A stretch of DNA of 64,000 nt from Neorhizobium petrolearium (GCF_017873175.1 NZ_JAGGJW010000014.1:124001-188000), one strand, 5' to 3'. Positions 9,413 through 17,972 are shown, counted from the stretch's first letter. The notes: generated by a model not told the origin, from the sequence alone. Program-made: numbers and translations.

Positions 9413-11023
9413 ATGATCCGCAATCCGATCCTGCCGGGCTTCAATCCCGATCCGTCCATCTGCCGTGTCGGCGAGGATTATTATATCGCCACCTCGACCT
9501 TCGAATGGTATCCGGGCGTGCAGATCCACCATTCGCGCGATCTCGTGAATTGGACTTTGGTGCGCCGGCCGCTGGAACGCGCCAGCCAGCTCGACATGCG
9601 CGGCAATCCCGACAGTTGCGGTATCTGGGCGCCATGCCTTTCCCATGCCGACGGCCTGTTCTGGCTCGTCTATACCGACGTCAAGCGTTTCGACGGCAAT
9701 TTCAAGGACGCGCATAACTATATCGTCACCTCGCCAACCATCGAAGGGGAATGGTCCGATCCCGTCTATGTCAATTCGTCGGGGTTCGACCCGTCGCTTT
9801 TCCATGACGATGACGGCCGCAAGTGGTTTCTCAATATGCAATGGAACCATCGCACCGAAAGCTACGGCGGCGCACCGAAACATCCGGCCTTCGACGGCAT
9901 CCTGCTGCAGGAATGGGATCCGAGGGCGAGGGCGCTGAAAGGTCCTGTCAGAAACATCTTTGCCGGCAGCCCGCTCGGGCTTGTCGAAGGCCCGCATCTC
10001 TTCAAGCGGAACGGCTGGTATTATCTGACGACCGCCGAAGGCGGCACGGGTTACGACCATGCAGTCACCATGGCGCGGTCGCGAGCGATCGAAGGGCCGT
10101 ACGAGATGCATCCGCAGACGCATCTCATCACCTCGAAGGATCACCCGAATGCCGTCCTGCAACGTGCCGGGCACGGGCAATATGTCGAGACGCCGGAGGG
10201 TGAGGCCTATCATACGCATCTCTGCGGCCGTCCGCTGCCGCTCCAGCGGCGGTGCACGCTCGGCCGCGAAACTGCGATCCAGAAATGCATATGGGAAGAT
10301 GATTGGCTCTATCTCGTCCAGGGCGGCGTCGTTCCCGATGTCGACGTGCCGGCGCCGACCGATGCCGAGTCGATCGAAAAGACAACGCGCATCGAACGCA
10401 CTTTCGACAAGCCGAGCCTGCCGCCGGAATTCCAGTGGCTGAGGACGCCCCATCCGGAGCGGCTTTTCAGCCTCGCCGAACGGCCCGGCCATCTGCGCCT
10501 CTTCGGCCGGGAAAGCATCGGCTCCTGGTTCGAGCAGTCGCTGGTCGCGCGCAGGCAGGAGCATCATTCCTTCCGTGCCGAGACCGTGGTCGAATTTGAG
10601 CCGGATACCTACCAGCAGGTCGCGGGGCTGACGCATTACTACAATCGCCACAAGTTCCATGCCGTCGTGGTGACGCTGCACGAAAAGCTCGGCCGTGTCG
10701 TGACGATCTTCTCCTGCGCCGGCGACTTTCCGCATGGACGCATGAGCTTTCCGGCCGAAAGCGGCGTCTCCGTCCCGAACGGCCCGATCCATCTTGCGAT
10801 GGAAATCCGTGACAACGACCTGCAGTTCTTCTGGCGGAGCGGCGACTCGAACGACTGGCTGGCTCTTGGCCCCGTGCTCGATGCCGGCGTCATCTCGGAC
10901 GAGGGCGGGCGTGGCGAGCACGGCTCGTTCACGGGCGCCTTTGCCGGCATCTTCGCCTTCGACACCTCGGGACGAGCAAAGCCGGCGGACTTCGGCTGCT
11001 TTGTTTACAAGGCGCTAAAATAG
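9413..11023 (+). CDS. Glycoside hydrolase family 43 beta-xylosidase-like enzyme
   Basis: The 536-residue protein has an N-terminal five-bladed propeller with the three GH43 carboxylates: Asp13 in NPDPS (base), Asp126 in GFDPSLF (pKa modulator) and Glu192 in LVEGPHLF (acid). A C-terminal beta-sandwich of about 200 residues follows, as in the XynB subgroup (GH43_11). It should release xylose, or in some members arabinofuranose, from short oligosaccharides. No signal peptide is seen. The ATG at 9413 has GGGAGGAG at 9403-9410; an open frame extends far upstream over the aldo/keto reductase gene but is antithetical to that gene. It is the last gene of the cluster. Confidence 0.9.
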   Translation: MIRNPILPGFNPDPSICRVGEDYYIATSTFEWYPGVQIHHSRDLVNWTLVRRPLERASQLDMRGNPDSCGIWAPCLSHADGLFWLVYTDVKRFDGNFKDAHNYIVTSPTIEGEWSDPVYVNSSGFDPSLFHDDDGRKWFLNMQWNHRTESYGGAPKHPAFDGILLQEWDPRARALKGPVRNIFAGSPLGLVEGPHLFKRNGWYYLTTAEGGTGYDHAVTMARSRAIEGPYEMHPQTHLITSKDHPNAVLQRAGHGQYVETPEGEAYHTHLCGRPLPLQRRCTLGRETAIQKCIWEDDWLYLVQGGVVPDVDVPAPTDAESIEKTTRIERTFDKPSLPPEFQWLRTPHPERLFSLAERPGHLRLFGRESIGSWFEQSLVARRQEHHSFRAETVVEFEPDTYQQVAGLTHYYNRHKFHAVVVTLHEKLGRVVTIFSCAGDFPHGRMSFPAESGVSVPNGPIHLAMEIRDNDLQFFWRSGDSNDWLALGPVLDAGVISDEGGRGEHGSFTGAFAGIFAFDTSGRAKPADFGCFVYKALK

Positions 11024-11150
11024 TGAATTTTGAATTTCAAAAAATTACCGGAAGACCATAATTTCATTGCTGAAATGTAATTTTCGGTTCACTTATGGTT
11101 CATCATCCGAGGCCTAGTTTCCGGGCGTGTTCAACACGAGGAAACAACCG

Positions 11151-11489
11151 ATGAGAAAGTTTTTTGCGATCCTTCTGTCCGCAACCGTACTTGCGGCACC
11201 GCTTGCCGCTCAAGCACAGGATTGGCGTCATGGCCCGGATCGCCATCGCGGCCCGGTCGTCGAAAAGAACGTAGTCGTCAAGAAGAAGGTGGTCGTCAAG
11301 AAGACCCGTTGGGTCAAAGGTCATCGCATGACCCCCGCTGAGCGTCGGCACATGGCCGAAATCCGCGACTACCGCCGCTATCGCCTTTCGGCTCCGCCGC
11401 GCGGTTATCGCTGGGTCAAGGCCGACAACGATTTTCTGCTGGTCGGCATCGCCACCGGCGTGATCTCCAGCATCATCGCAGCGCGTTGA
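11151..11489 (+). CDS. RcnB-like small periplasmic protein
   Basis: This 112-residue protein has a clear signal peptide ending near AAQAQ (residue 23), a basic middle with repeated KKKVVVKK runs, and the RcnB-type ending PPRGYRWVKADNDFLLVGIATG. In enterobacteria RcnB affects nickel and cobalt export; the many rhizobial paralogues have no established role. The ATG at 11151 is preceded by GAGGAAAC. The gap before it (11024-11150) is AT-rich with a 15-base palindrome at 11028-11042, which may be the end signal of the sugar cluster or part of this promoter. Confidence 0.8.
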   Translation: MRKFFAILLSATVLAAPLAAQAQDWRHGPDRHRGPVVEKNVVVKKKVVVKKTRWVKGHRMTPAERRHMAEIRDYRRYRLSAPPRGYRWVKADNDFLLVGIATGVISSIIAAR

Positions 11490-11638
11490 CGCCTTGAAAG
11501 CATGTCATTATCGCAAAATCGCTGCTCACTTTTGCGCGACATGCTCTGCATCGCGGACGGCCTGCGGGCGTTTTGCCTTCCCACCCGCAGGCCCCGCAAA
11601 GGTCGCCGCTATGCGATCAGCGACCGTGCTTCCATTCC

Positions 11639-12625
11639 CTACATACCTTGGGAGAGGCAGTTCTTCATTGAGCTTGCCAATCGCCGCATCAGCTCGAAAT
11701 AAAGATCAGGACCCTCCTTCAGCGTTGCCGCTTCCGGATCGAGCGTCCCAGAACGGGCCGGAGTTCCTTCCGTCACCACAGCCACCAGCTTCGGCTCGAA
11801 CTGCGGCTCGGCAAAGACGCAGGTCGCGCCAAGCTCCGTCACCTTCTTGTGGATCTGGTTGACGCGTTCAGCGCCCGGCATCGTCTCCGGGCTGACGGTG
11901 ATCGAACCGGCGACGCGGACGCCGTAACGATGTTCGAAATATTGATAGGCGTCGTGGAAAACGATGAAGGGCTTGTCCTTCACCGGCGCGATGGTGGCCT
12001 TCAGTTCGGCATCCAGCGCATCGATCTGCTTCAAAAGCGAGGCTCCGTTGGCCTGATAAGTCGCCGCATTGGCGGGATCGGCTTCGACCAGCGTCTTTTC
12101 AATCTCGGCAGCAATGGCCTTGGTATTCATCGGATCGAGCCACAGATGCGTGTCGAATTCTCCGTGATCGTGATCCTCATGACCGGCATGCTGCTCTTCG
12201 TCGTGGTCATGGTCATCATGCCCATGCGCTTCCTCGCCTTCATGCTCATCATCATGGGCTTCGAACGCGCCGCCTTCACGGAAGGGCAGCTTTTCGAGGC
12301 CCGGCGCATCCTCCAGTTCGACCACCGTGGCCGAGGAGGCCAGCGCCTTCAGCGGCTTTTCCAGGAAGGCCTCGATGCCGGGACCGACCCAGAAGATCAC
12401 GTCGGCGCTTTCGATCGCGGCCGCATTGGAGGGTTTGAGGGAAAATGTATGGGGCGAGGCGGCGCCCTGGACGATCAGTTTCGGTTCTGCGACGCCTTTC
12501 ATGATCGACGCCACCAGCGAGTGGATCGGCTTGATCGAAACCACCACATCCGGGGCAGCGGCGCTCGCCGCTGCACTCGCGAAAAATGTTGCAGCCGAGA
12601 GAAGGGAAAGGGGGACCGGTTTCAT
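11639..12625 (-). CDS. znuA: Zinc ABC transporter substrate-binding protein
   Basis: This 328-residue periplasmic zinc receptor starts with a signal peptide (cleavage near ASAAAP) and contains the zinc-site contexts KPIHSL, ASPHTF and FHDAYQYFE. A histidine- and acid-rich loop at about residues 123-157 (HGHDDHDHDEEQHAGHEDHDHG) is typical of ZnuA and may scavenge zinc. It is divergent from znuC across a 96-base gap that holds two palindromes, the likely Zur operators. High expression is expected only under zinc limitation. Confidence 0.95.
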   Translation of the reverse strand: MKPVPLSLLSAATFFASAAASAAAPDVVVSIKPIHSLVASIMKGVAEPKLIVQGAASPHTFSLKPSNAAAIESADVIFWVGPGIEAFLEKPLKALASSATVVELEDAPGLEKLPFREGGAFEAHDDEHEGEEAHGHDDHDHDEEQHAGHEDHDHGEFDTHLWLDPMNTKAIAAEIEKTLVEADPANAATYQANGASLLKQIDALDAELKATIAPVKDKPFIVFHDAYQYFEHRYGVRVAGSITVSPETMPGAERVNQIHKKVTELGATCVFAEPQFEPKLVAVVTEGTPARSGTLDPEAATLKEGPDLYFELMRRLASSMKNCLSQGM

Positions 12626-12645
12626 TTCACGTCCTTGTATTGCTC

Positions 12646-12660
12646 TGTAATGTTATTACA
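12646..12660. promoter_or_regulatory. Palindrome, candidate Zur operator (znuA side)
   Basis: A perfect inverted repeat TGTAAT-GTT-ATTACA lies 21 bases upstream of the znuA start. Fur-family repressors bind AT-rich palindromes of this kind and zur itself is encoded in the same locus, so zinc-dependent repression of znuA is the natural reading. Binding is inferred, not shown. Confidence 0.7.
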
Positions 12661-12667
12661 TCAATTG

Positions 12668-12682
12668 CGTTATGCTATAACG
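12668..12682. promoter_or_regulatory. Palindrome, candidate Zur operator (znuC side)
   Basis: A second perfect inverted repeat, CGTTAT-GCT-ATAACG, has the same 6-3-6 layout as the one at 12646. The centres of the two palindromes are 22 bases apart, about two helical turns, so two dimers could bind on the same face of the DNA. It lies 39 bases before znuC. Confidence 0.68.
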
Positions 12683-12721
12683 TGTGTCATAGCCACTGAC
12701 AACAGGGAATCCGGAAAAAAC

Positions 12722-13636
12722 ATGCTGATGACCAAAGGGGCTGCGGCCCTTCCCGACGAAAGCCAGCTCGTATCGCTCGACAATGCCGGCATCCGCCGGG
12801 ATGGCCGCTGGCTGGTGCGGGGCGTGGATTTTTCGATCCGCCGCGGCGAAGTCGTGACGCTGATCGGCCCGAACGGCGCCGGCAAATCCACGACGGCGAA
12901 ACTTGCGATCGGCGTGCTGCGCCCGGACGAAGGTTCGGTTACCCGTATGCATGGCCTGCGGATCGGCTATGTACCGCAGAAGCTTGCGATCGACTGGACC
13001 ATGCCGCTCTCGGTCCGGCGCCTGATGCGGCTTACCGGTTCGCTCGACGACGCGGAACTCCGGGCCGCGCTTGAAGCAACCGGTATTCCGCATCTCGTCG
13101 ATGCGGAAGTGCGGCATCTTTCCGGCGGTGAATTCCAGCGCGCGCTGCTGGCCCGTGCGATCGCCCGCAAGCCGGACCTCATGGTGCTCGATGAACCGGT
13201 GCAGGGTGTCGATTTCGCCGGCGAAAGCGCGCTTTACGACCTGATCCGTTCGATCCGCAATTCCACCGGATGCGGCATCCTGATGATCTCGCACGACCTG
13301 CACATGGTGATGGCCGGTACCGACACCGTGATCTGCCTCAATGGCCATATCTGCTGCCGGGGCACGCCGGAGGTGGTCGGCCAGAGTGCCGATTACCTGA
13401 AACTCTTCGGCGGCAATTCCCGTTCGCTGGCGGTCTACAGCCATCATCATGACCATACCCATCTGCCCGACGGGCGGGTGCTGCACGGCGACGGCTCGAT
13501 CACCGATCGTTGCCATCCGGGCGACGGGCATCATCACGAAAACGAGGACCACAGTTCTCACGACCATCACCTTCATCACCACGGCACACACAGCCATCTT
13601 GCACCGGCCACGGGCAGGGAGGACGACCGTGTTTGA
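12722..13636 (+). CDS. znuC: Zinc ABC transporter ATP-binding protein
   Basis: The 304-residue ATPase of the zinc importer has Walker A GPNGAGKST at residues 49-57, the signature LSGGE at 133-137 and Walker B LMVLDEP at 153-159. Beyond the usual end of the ATPase, residues 241-292 form an unusual tail with 19 histidines, probably a metal-binding or sensing region (inference). The start at 12722 follows the Zur-box gap; an open frame reaches upstream into the antisense of znuA but is not used. The stop overlaps the znuB start by 8 bases. Confidence 0.94.
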   Translation: MLMTKGAAALPDESQLVSLDNAGIRRDGRWLVRGVDFSIRRGEVVTLIGPNGAGKSTTAKLAIGVLRPDEGSVTRMHGLRIGYVPQKLAIDWTMPLSVRRLMRLTGSLDDAELRAALEATGIPHLVDAEVRHLSGGEFQRALLARAIARKPDLMVLDEPVQGVDFAGESALYDLIRSIRNSTGCGILMISHDLHMVMAGTDTVICLNGHICCRGTPEVVGQSADYLKLFGGNSRSLAVYSHHHDHTHLPDGRVLHGDGSITDRCHPGDGHHHENEDHSSHDHHLHHHGTHSHLAPATGREDDRV

Positions 13637-14453
13637 CGATTTCTTCACGCGAGCCCTCGTTGCCGGCATCGGGGTAGCTTTGACGGCCGGTCCGCTCGGC
13701 TGTTTCGTTGTCTGGCGGCGCATGGCCTATTTTGGGGATACGATGGCTCATTCGGCCTTGCTTGGGGTCGCTCTGTCGCTTTTCTTCCAGGTCAATCTGC
13801 TCGTCTCGGTCTTCTGCGTCGCAGTCGTCGTGTCTCTGCTGCTCCTCATGCTGCAGCGGCGGCAATCGCTCTCCGCCGACGCGTTGCTCGGCATCCTTTC
13901 CCATTCGGCGCTCGCGATCGGTCTTGTACTCGTCGCCTTCATGAGCTGGGTCAGGATCGACCTCGTCGCTTTCCTGTTCGGAGATATCCTGGCGGTGACG
14001 CGCGCCGACATCGCACTGATCTGGGGCGGCGGCGTGCTGGTGATCGCGGCGATCATCGCGCTCTGGCGGCCGCTGATCGCCTCCACCGTCAGCGAGGATA
14101 TCGCGGAGGCGGAAGGCATGAAGCCGGCTCGGGCCAGGCTTCTCTTCATGCTTCTGATGGCGCTCGTCATCGCCATCGCCATGAAGGTCGTCGGCATCAT
14201 GCTGATCACTGCGCTGCTGATCATTCCCGCCGCAACGGCGCGGCGGTTTTCGTCGAGCCCCGAAGTGATGGCCGTCGCGGCCTCGCTGATCGGCGCGGTC
14301 GCAGTCGTCGGCGGACTGTTCGGTTCACTTACTTACGATACGCCGTCCGGGCCTTCCATTGTGGTGGCGGCACTCTTACTTTTCATTGTAAGCCTTATCC
14401 CCGTAGCGGGGAAAAACACGGCCGAGAGGGCCGGCAACACAGGAGTGCGATGA
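13629..14453 (+). CDS. znuB: Zinc ABC transporter permease
   Basis: This 274-residue membrane protein has about eight hydrophobic segments and the ABC-3 family text RRMAYFGDTMAHSALLG near the N-terminus. GTG at 13629 is chosen as start because it overlaps znuC by 8 bases and AGGGAGGA precedes it at 13617; an earlier in-frame start would lie inside the His-rich tail of znuC. The stop overlaps the start of zur in an ATGA arrangement, so znuC, znuB and zur form one translationally coupled operon. Confidence 0.94.
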   Translation: MFDDFFTRALVAGIGVALTAGPLGCFVVWRRMAYFGDTMAHSALLGVALSLFFQVNLLVSVFCVAVVVSLLLLMLQRRQSLSADALLGILSHSALAIGLVLVAFMSWVRIDLVAFLFGDILAVTRADIALIWGGGVLVIAAIIALWRPLIASTVSEDIAEAEGMKPARARLLFMLLMALVIAIAMKVVGIMLITALLIIPAATARRFSSSPEVMAVAASLIGAVAVVGGLFGSLTYDTPSGPSIVVAALLLFIVSLIPVAGKNTAERAGNTGVR

Positions 14454-14890
14454 TGAACGCACCGGTATCTTCACCGGCTTCAACCCCGGCATTGACCAAG
14501 AACCAGTCGCTCGTCTTCGAGGTGCTCAACAGCTCCGACGCGCCGATGAGCGCCTATACCATTCTCGACAAGCTGCGCGACCATGGGTTCCGCGCTCCGC
14601 TGCAGGTCTATCGCGCGCTCGACAAGCTCACCGAATTCGGCATGGTGCACCGGCTGGAAAGCCTGAACGCCTTCGTCGCCTGCGCCCATCCGAACAGCGA
14701 ATGCTGCAGCACAGGTCATGGCCACCACGGCACGGTCGCGTTTGCCATCTGTGAGAGTTGCGGCCATGTCTTCGAATTCCACGACCACCAGGTAGACCAT
14801 CGCCTCGGTGACTGGGCGAAGGGAAAGGGGTTCAAACCCGCCAAGACGACCATCGAGATCCGCGGCCTCTGCGAGGCTTGTGCCGCTTGA
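14450..14890 (+). CDS. zur: Zinc uptake regulator, Fur family
   Basis: This 146-residue repressor has a winged helix at residues 15-75 (YTILDKLRDHGFRAPLQVYR), then metal ligands: CAHPNSECC, the histidine-rich GHGHHG, the pair CESC and a final CEAC. With zinc bound it should repress znuA and znuCB-zur at the palindromes upstream of the operon, giving feedback control. AGGAG at 14441-14445 precedes the first of two adjacent ATG codons. It is distinguished from Fur by its operon and the extra cysteines. Confidence 0.92.
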   Translation: MMNAPVSSPASTPALTKNQSLVFEVLNSSDAPMSAYTILDKLRDHGFRAPLQVYRALDKLTEFGMVHRLESLNAFVACAHPNSECCSTGHGHHGTVAFAICESCGHVFEFHDHQVDHRLGDWAKGKGFKPAKTTIEIRGLCEACAA

Positions 14891-14902
14891 ATTTGGCGCC
14901 GC

Positions 14903-15430
14903 CTAAAGCTTTCGCAGATCGCGGGCGAACCGCTTCCAGTTGGCGATATAATTGATCGCCGACAGTTTGAGCCTCTCCACCGCCGTGTCGTCCAGGGTGC
15001 GGATGACTTTTGCCGGCGAACCGACGATCAATGAATTGTCCGGGAATTCCTTGCCCTCGGTGACGAGCGCATTGGCGCCGACGAGGCAGTTGTTGCCGAT
15101 CTTCGCGCCGTTCAGAATCGTCGCTCCCATGCCGACCAGCGCGTTCTCCCCGATGGTGCAGCCATGAATGATCGCATGATGGCCGATCGTGCAGCCCGCG
15201 CCGATCGTCACCGGATACCCCATATCCGTATGGATCATCACACCTTCCTGGATGTTGGTACCGGCGCCGATCATGATCGGCTCGTTGTCACCGCGCAAGA
15301 CTGTGCCGAACCAGATGCCGACATCTTCGCGGAGCTCCACCTTGCCGATGACATTGGCGTCCGGCGCCACCCAATAACGATCCGGGGCGGGGAGTTTCGG
15401 CTCGAATTCTCCGAGAGCATAAAGCGGCAT
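14903..15430 (-). CDS. Gamma carbonic anhydrase family protein
   Basis: This 175-residue protein is a left-handed beta-helix of hexapeptide repeats. Zinc-ligand histidines are recognisable in GVMIHTDMG, IGHHAIIHG and the neighbouring turn. Members of the YrdA/PaaY/CaiE-like group are found in most alphaproteobacteria; carbonic anhydrase activity is proven only for some. It is convergent with zur, 12 bases away, and 35 bases downstream of the FAH-family gene, with which it is probably co-transcribed. Confidence 0.9.
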   Translation of the reverse strand: MPLYALGEFEPKLPAPDRYWVAPDANVIGKVELREDVGIWFGTVLRGDNEPIMIGAGTNIQEGVMIHTDMGYPVTIGAGCTIGHHAIIHGCTIGENALVGMGATILNGAKIGNNCLVGANALVTEGKEFPDNSLIVGSPAKVIRTLDDTAVERLKLSAINYIANWKRFARDLRKL

Positions 15431-15465
15431 GGTTCTCCTCCCTTGTTCCGTCAGACCTTGTTCCG

Positions 15466-16152
15466 TCAGGCGACCGTGAGCGACAGCTTGCCGACGCCAT
15501 CGATGCCGCAGGCGACCTGATCGCCGCGGACGATCGGGCCGACACCGGCCGGCGTGCCGGTCATGATCATATCGCCCGGCGCCAGCACGAAGAGCTTCGA
15601 CAGTTCGGCGATGATTTCCGGCAGCTTCCAGATCATCTGGTTGAGATCGCCGGACTGTTTGCGTCCGCCATTGACCTCCAGCCAGATCGCCCCCATCTGC
15701 GGATGGCCGATTTTCGCCGCCGGAACGATGGCTGAAACCGGCGCCGATTTCTCGAAGGCTTTCGCCGCCTCCCAGGGGCGGCTCATCTTCTTCGCCTTGT
15801 CCTGAAGATCGCGGCGGGTGAAATCGATGCCGACGGCATAGCCGTAGACCTTGGAAAGCGCGTCCTCGATCGAAATATCCGCGCCGCCGCCGGAAAGCGC
15901 CATGACGAGTTCCACCTCGTAATGCACGTCGGAGGAAAGCGTCGGGTAGAGGAAGGTCTCGCCGTTATAGATGTTGTCGGCGTTCTTCTGGAAGAAGAAG
16001 GGCGGTTCGCGCGACGGATCGTGACCCATCTCGATCGCGTGGTCGGCATAGTTGCGGCCGACGCAATAGACCCTGCGCACCGGGAACTGTTCCGTCACTC
16101 CCTCCACGTCGAGAAGAACGGGTTCCGGGGCGGGGATCACGGTGGCGCGCAT
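15466..16152 (-). CDS. Fumarylacetoacetate hydrolase family protein
   Basis: The protein has 228 residues from the ATG at 16152, which has AGGA 8 bases upstream; an ATG 9 bases earlier lacks a good site. It has the FAH fold with VGRNYADHA, the FFFQKNAD substrate region, the metal ligands in YEVELV and GIDFTRRDLQ, and the end motif MTGTPAGVGP. Relatives are acylpyruvate hydrolases or oxaloacetate tautomerases/decarboxylases (FAHD1-like), cleaving or tautomerising 2-keto acids with magnesium. The exact substrate is not evident. Confidence 0.88.
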   Translation of the reverse strand: MRATVIPAPEPVLLDVEGVTEQFPVRRVYCVGRNYADHAIEMGHDPSREPPFFFQKNADNIYNGETFLYPTLSSDVHYEVELVMALSGGGADISIEDALSKVYGYAVGIDFTRRDLQDKAKKMSRPWEAAKAFEKSAPVSAIVPAAKIGHPQMGAIWLEVNGGRKQSGDLNQMIWKLPEIIAELSKLFVLAPGDMIMTGTPAGVGPIVRGDQVACGIDGVGKLSLTVA

Positions 16153-16295
16153 GGCAGACATCCTGGAAAACAGAAAGACGAGGAGGTCTTTGTCTTACAA
16201 ATCGTTGCACAATCCTAGCCCCTTTCGGAGCGACGGGGAAAACTGGCGAAGAATTTTTGTTTGCTGTATGGAAGCCGCCAACGGAAGGAATTTGA

Positions 16296-17342
16296 ATGTA
16301 CGCCGACGCGCTGAAACAGCACGGTAAGATTTTCGCAGTCGCTCCGATGATCGACTGGACGGACCGGCATTGCCGTTTCCTGCACCGGCAGCTTTCGAGG
16401 CATGCGCAGCTCTATACCGAGATGATCGTGGCGGATGCGATCATCCACGGGCCGCGGGAGAGGCTGCTCTCCTATTCGCCGGCCGAACATCCGGTGGCAT
16501 TGCAGCTCGGTGGCTCGGATGCGGGAAAGCTCTCCGAAGCGGTGCGGATCGCCGCGGACTACGGCTACGACGAAATCAATCTGAACGTCGGCTGCCCGTC
16601 GGACCGGGTGCAGTCCGGCACGTTCGGCGCCTGCCTGATGCGCGATCCGGCGCTTGTCGCCGATCTGGTGACCGCGATGAAGCGGGTCTCGACCGTGCCG
16701 GTGACGGTGAAATGCCGCATCGGCGTCGACGATCAGGAACCGGCCGACGTACTGCCGGATTTTCTCGACCGGATGATCGGGGCAGGCGCGGATGCGATCT
16801 GGATCCATGCGCGAAAGGCCTGGCTGCAGGGGCTTTCGCCGAAGGAGAACCGCGAGATCCCGCCGCTCGATTACGCACTCGTCCATCGGATGAAACGCGA
16901 AAACCCGGATGTGTTCCTTGGGATCAATGGCGGCATTGCCGATCTCGACCAGGCGGCAGGTCACCTTGCTGTGATGGACGGGGTGATGCTCGGCCGCGCT
17001 GCCTATCAGAATGCCGGACTGCTGGCCGGGGTGGATGAATTGGTCGCGGGTTCGAACCCTGCAGGGGTCGCCACTACCGACGTTGACTGGCTCAAGCTGC
17101 GCGACACGATGATGGCCTATGCGGAAGAGGTGATCGCCTCCGGCGGAAGGCTGCATCACGTCACCCGCCATATGGTCGGGCTCTTCCAGGGCTTTGCCGG
17201 CGCCCGCCGTTTCCGCCAGATCCTTTCCGCCGAAGCGACCCGCCCCGGTGCCGGGATTGAGGTAATCGCGGCAGCATTTGCAGCGGTGGATATCGATAGC
17301 GGTCCTCGGGTTCAACCTGAGGAGAAAAGGCTGGCGGGGTGA
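16296..17342 (+). CDS. dusA: tRNA-dihydrouridine synthase A
   Basis: This 348-residue flavoenzyme reduces uridines in the D-loop of tRNA with NADPH. The N-terminal FMN barrel shows APMIDWTDRH, the signature NLNVGCPSDRVQSG with the catalytic cysteine at 100, and VKCRIGVDD; the C-terminal helical domain (HHVTRHMVGLFQG) contacts tRNA. The length fits DusA rather than DusB. GGAAGG precedes the ATG. A long inverted repeat 64 bases after the stop may end the transcript. Confidence 0.94.
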   Translation: MYADALKQHGKIFAVAPMIDWTDRHCRFLHRQLSRHAQLYTEMIVADAIIHGPRERLLSYSPAEHPVALQLGGSDAGKLSEAVRIAADYGYDEINLNVGCPSDRVQSGTFGACLMRDPALVADLVTAMKRVSTVPVTVKCRIGVDDQEPADVLPDFLDRMIGAGADAIWIHARKAWLQGLSPKENREIPPLDYALVHRMKRENPDVFLGINGGIADLDQAAGHLAVMDGVMLGRAAYQNAGLLAGVDELVAGSNPAGVATTDVDWLKLRDTMMAYAEEVIASGGRLHHVTRHMVGLFQGFAGARRFRQILSAEATRPGAGIEVIAAAFAAVDIDSGPRVQPEEKRLAG

Positions 17343-17406
17343 GGCTGGGCAGTGCCCTTCTATAGGACACACTCATCCCTTGGTGATGGTCGAAAATTCG
17401 TTTCGG

Positions 17407-17467
17407 ACGGGGCGCTGAAAGCTGCCTCTTAAGTTTTAGTTTTAGGTGACACCTCTCAGCGCCCCGT
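17407..17467. terminator. Long-stem inverted repeat downstream of dusA
   Basis: The arms at 17407-17418 and 17456-17467 pair perfectly over 12 bases (ACGGGGCGCTGA with its complement). The loop contains a second small palindrome, AGGT-GAC-ACCT, at 17444-17454. It could end dusA transcription, but there is no run of T after the stem, so a dispersed repeat or a structured RNA is as likely. Confidence 0.4.
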
Positions 17468-17842
17468 TCGGCGGTTTATGCCCGCAGCCTGATCGCCTCG
17501 AAACGGACGACATCGGCTCTACCCGATGCCTCGCCTGTCGGATTCCGCGCGGCTTTGTCGACGCAGTTTCCGACAGATTTTAAAGGACGGCAGTGTTTCA
17601 CCCGCCGCCGCGCATTTCTATGGGTCGAAACCCAGGCCAGGAATTCCTTCCTGGCTGCGATCCTTTCGCGGACCCGGGCGTTGAGGTTTCGCCTCTTCCC
17701 CTCAACACCCGCGCCGGCCCTGCCTCGCCAGAACGCCTTCCGGCGTATCCGATGCGGGACGGGGAGATTGTAGGCACGGGTAAAGAGGGCGGGGATGAAC
17801 GGGGGGATTTTTCCTGTCGATTTCGCGCAAGGCCTTGATTTG

Positions 17843-17900
17843 CCTCGCCACATCCCCCTCTACCCTGCCGGGCATCTCCCCCTTGAGGAGGGAGATCGTG
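17843..17900. repeat. Rhizobial-type intergenic hairpin repeat
   Basis: The stretch reads as a C-rich block, CCCTGCCGGGC, followed by the inverted arms ATCTCCC (17874-17880) and GGGAGAT (17890-17896). I recognise this composition from many rhizobial intergenic regions. Copy number cannot be judged from one window. Confidence 0.55.
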
Positions 17901-17972
17901 AGCGGCAGGTTCTTCCCGCCAAACCGGCGATGGATCGGGTAGCAGCGCTTGTTGTTTCGGGAAGCAGATGCG

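Larger units (their letters stand above)
17343..17972. other. Gene-free gap of 630 bases with inverted repeats
   Basis: I see no credible gene here: the short open frames on both strands lack ribosome sites and start contexts. The left end holds the inverted repeat at 17407-17467. The middle (about 17580-17830) gives translations such as GRNPGQEFLPGCDPFADPG that resemble spurious small proteins repeatedly annotated in rhizobial genomes, suggesting a dispersed repeat (from memory). The right end holds a hairpin repeat at 17843-17900. Confidence 0.6.

Noticed and set aside
11849..12721. Upstream extension of the znuC frame
   Set aside because: It runs antisense through znuA and is not part of an ABC ATPase.
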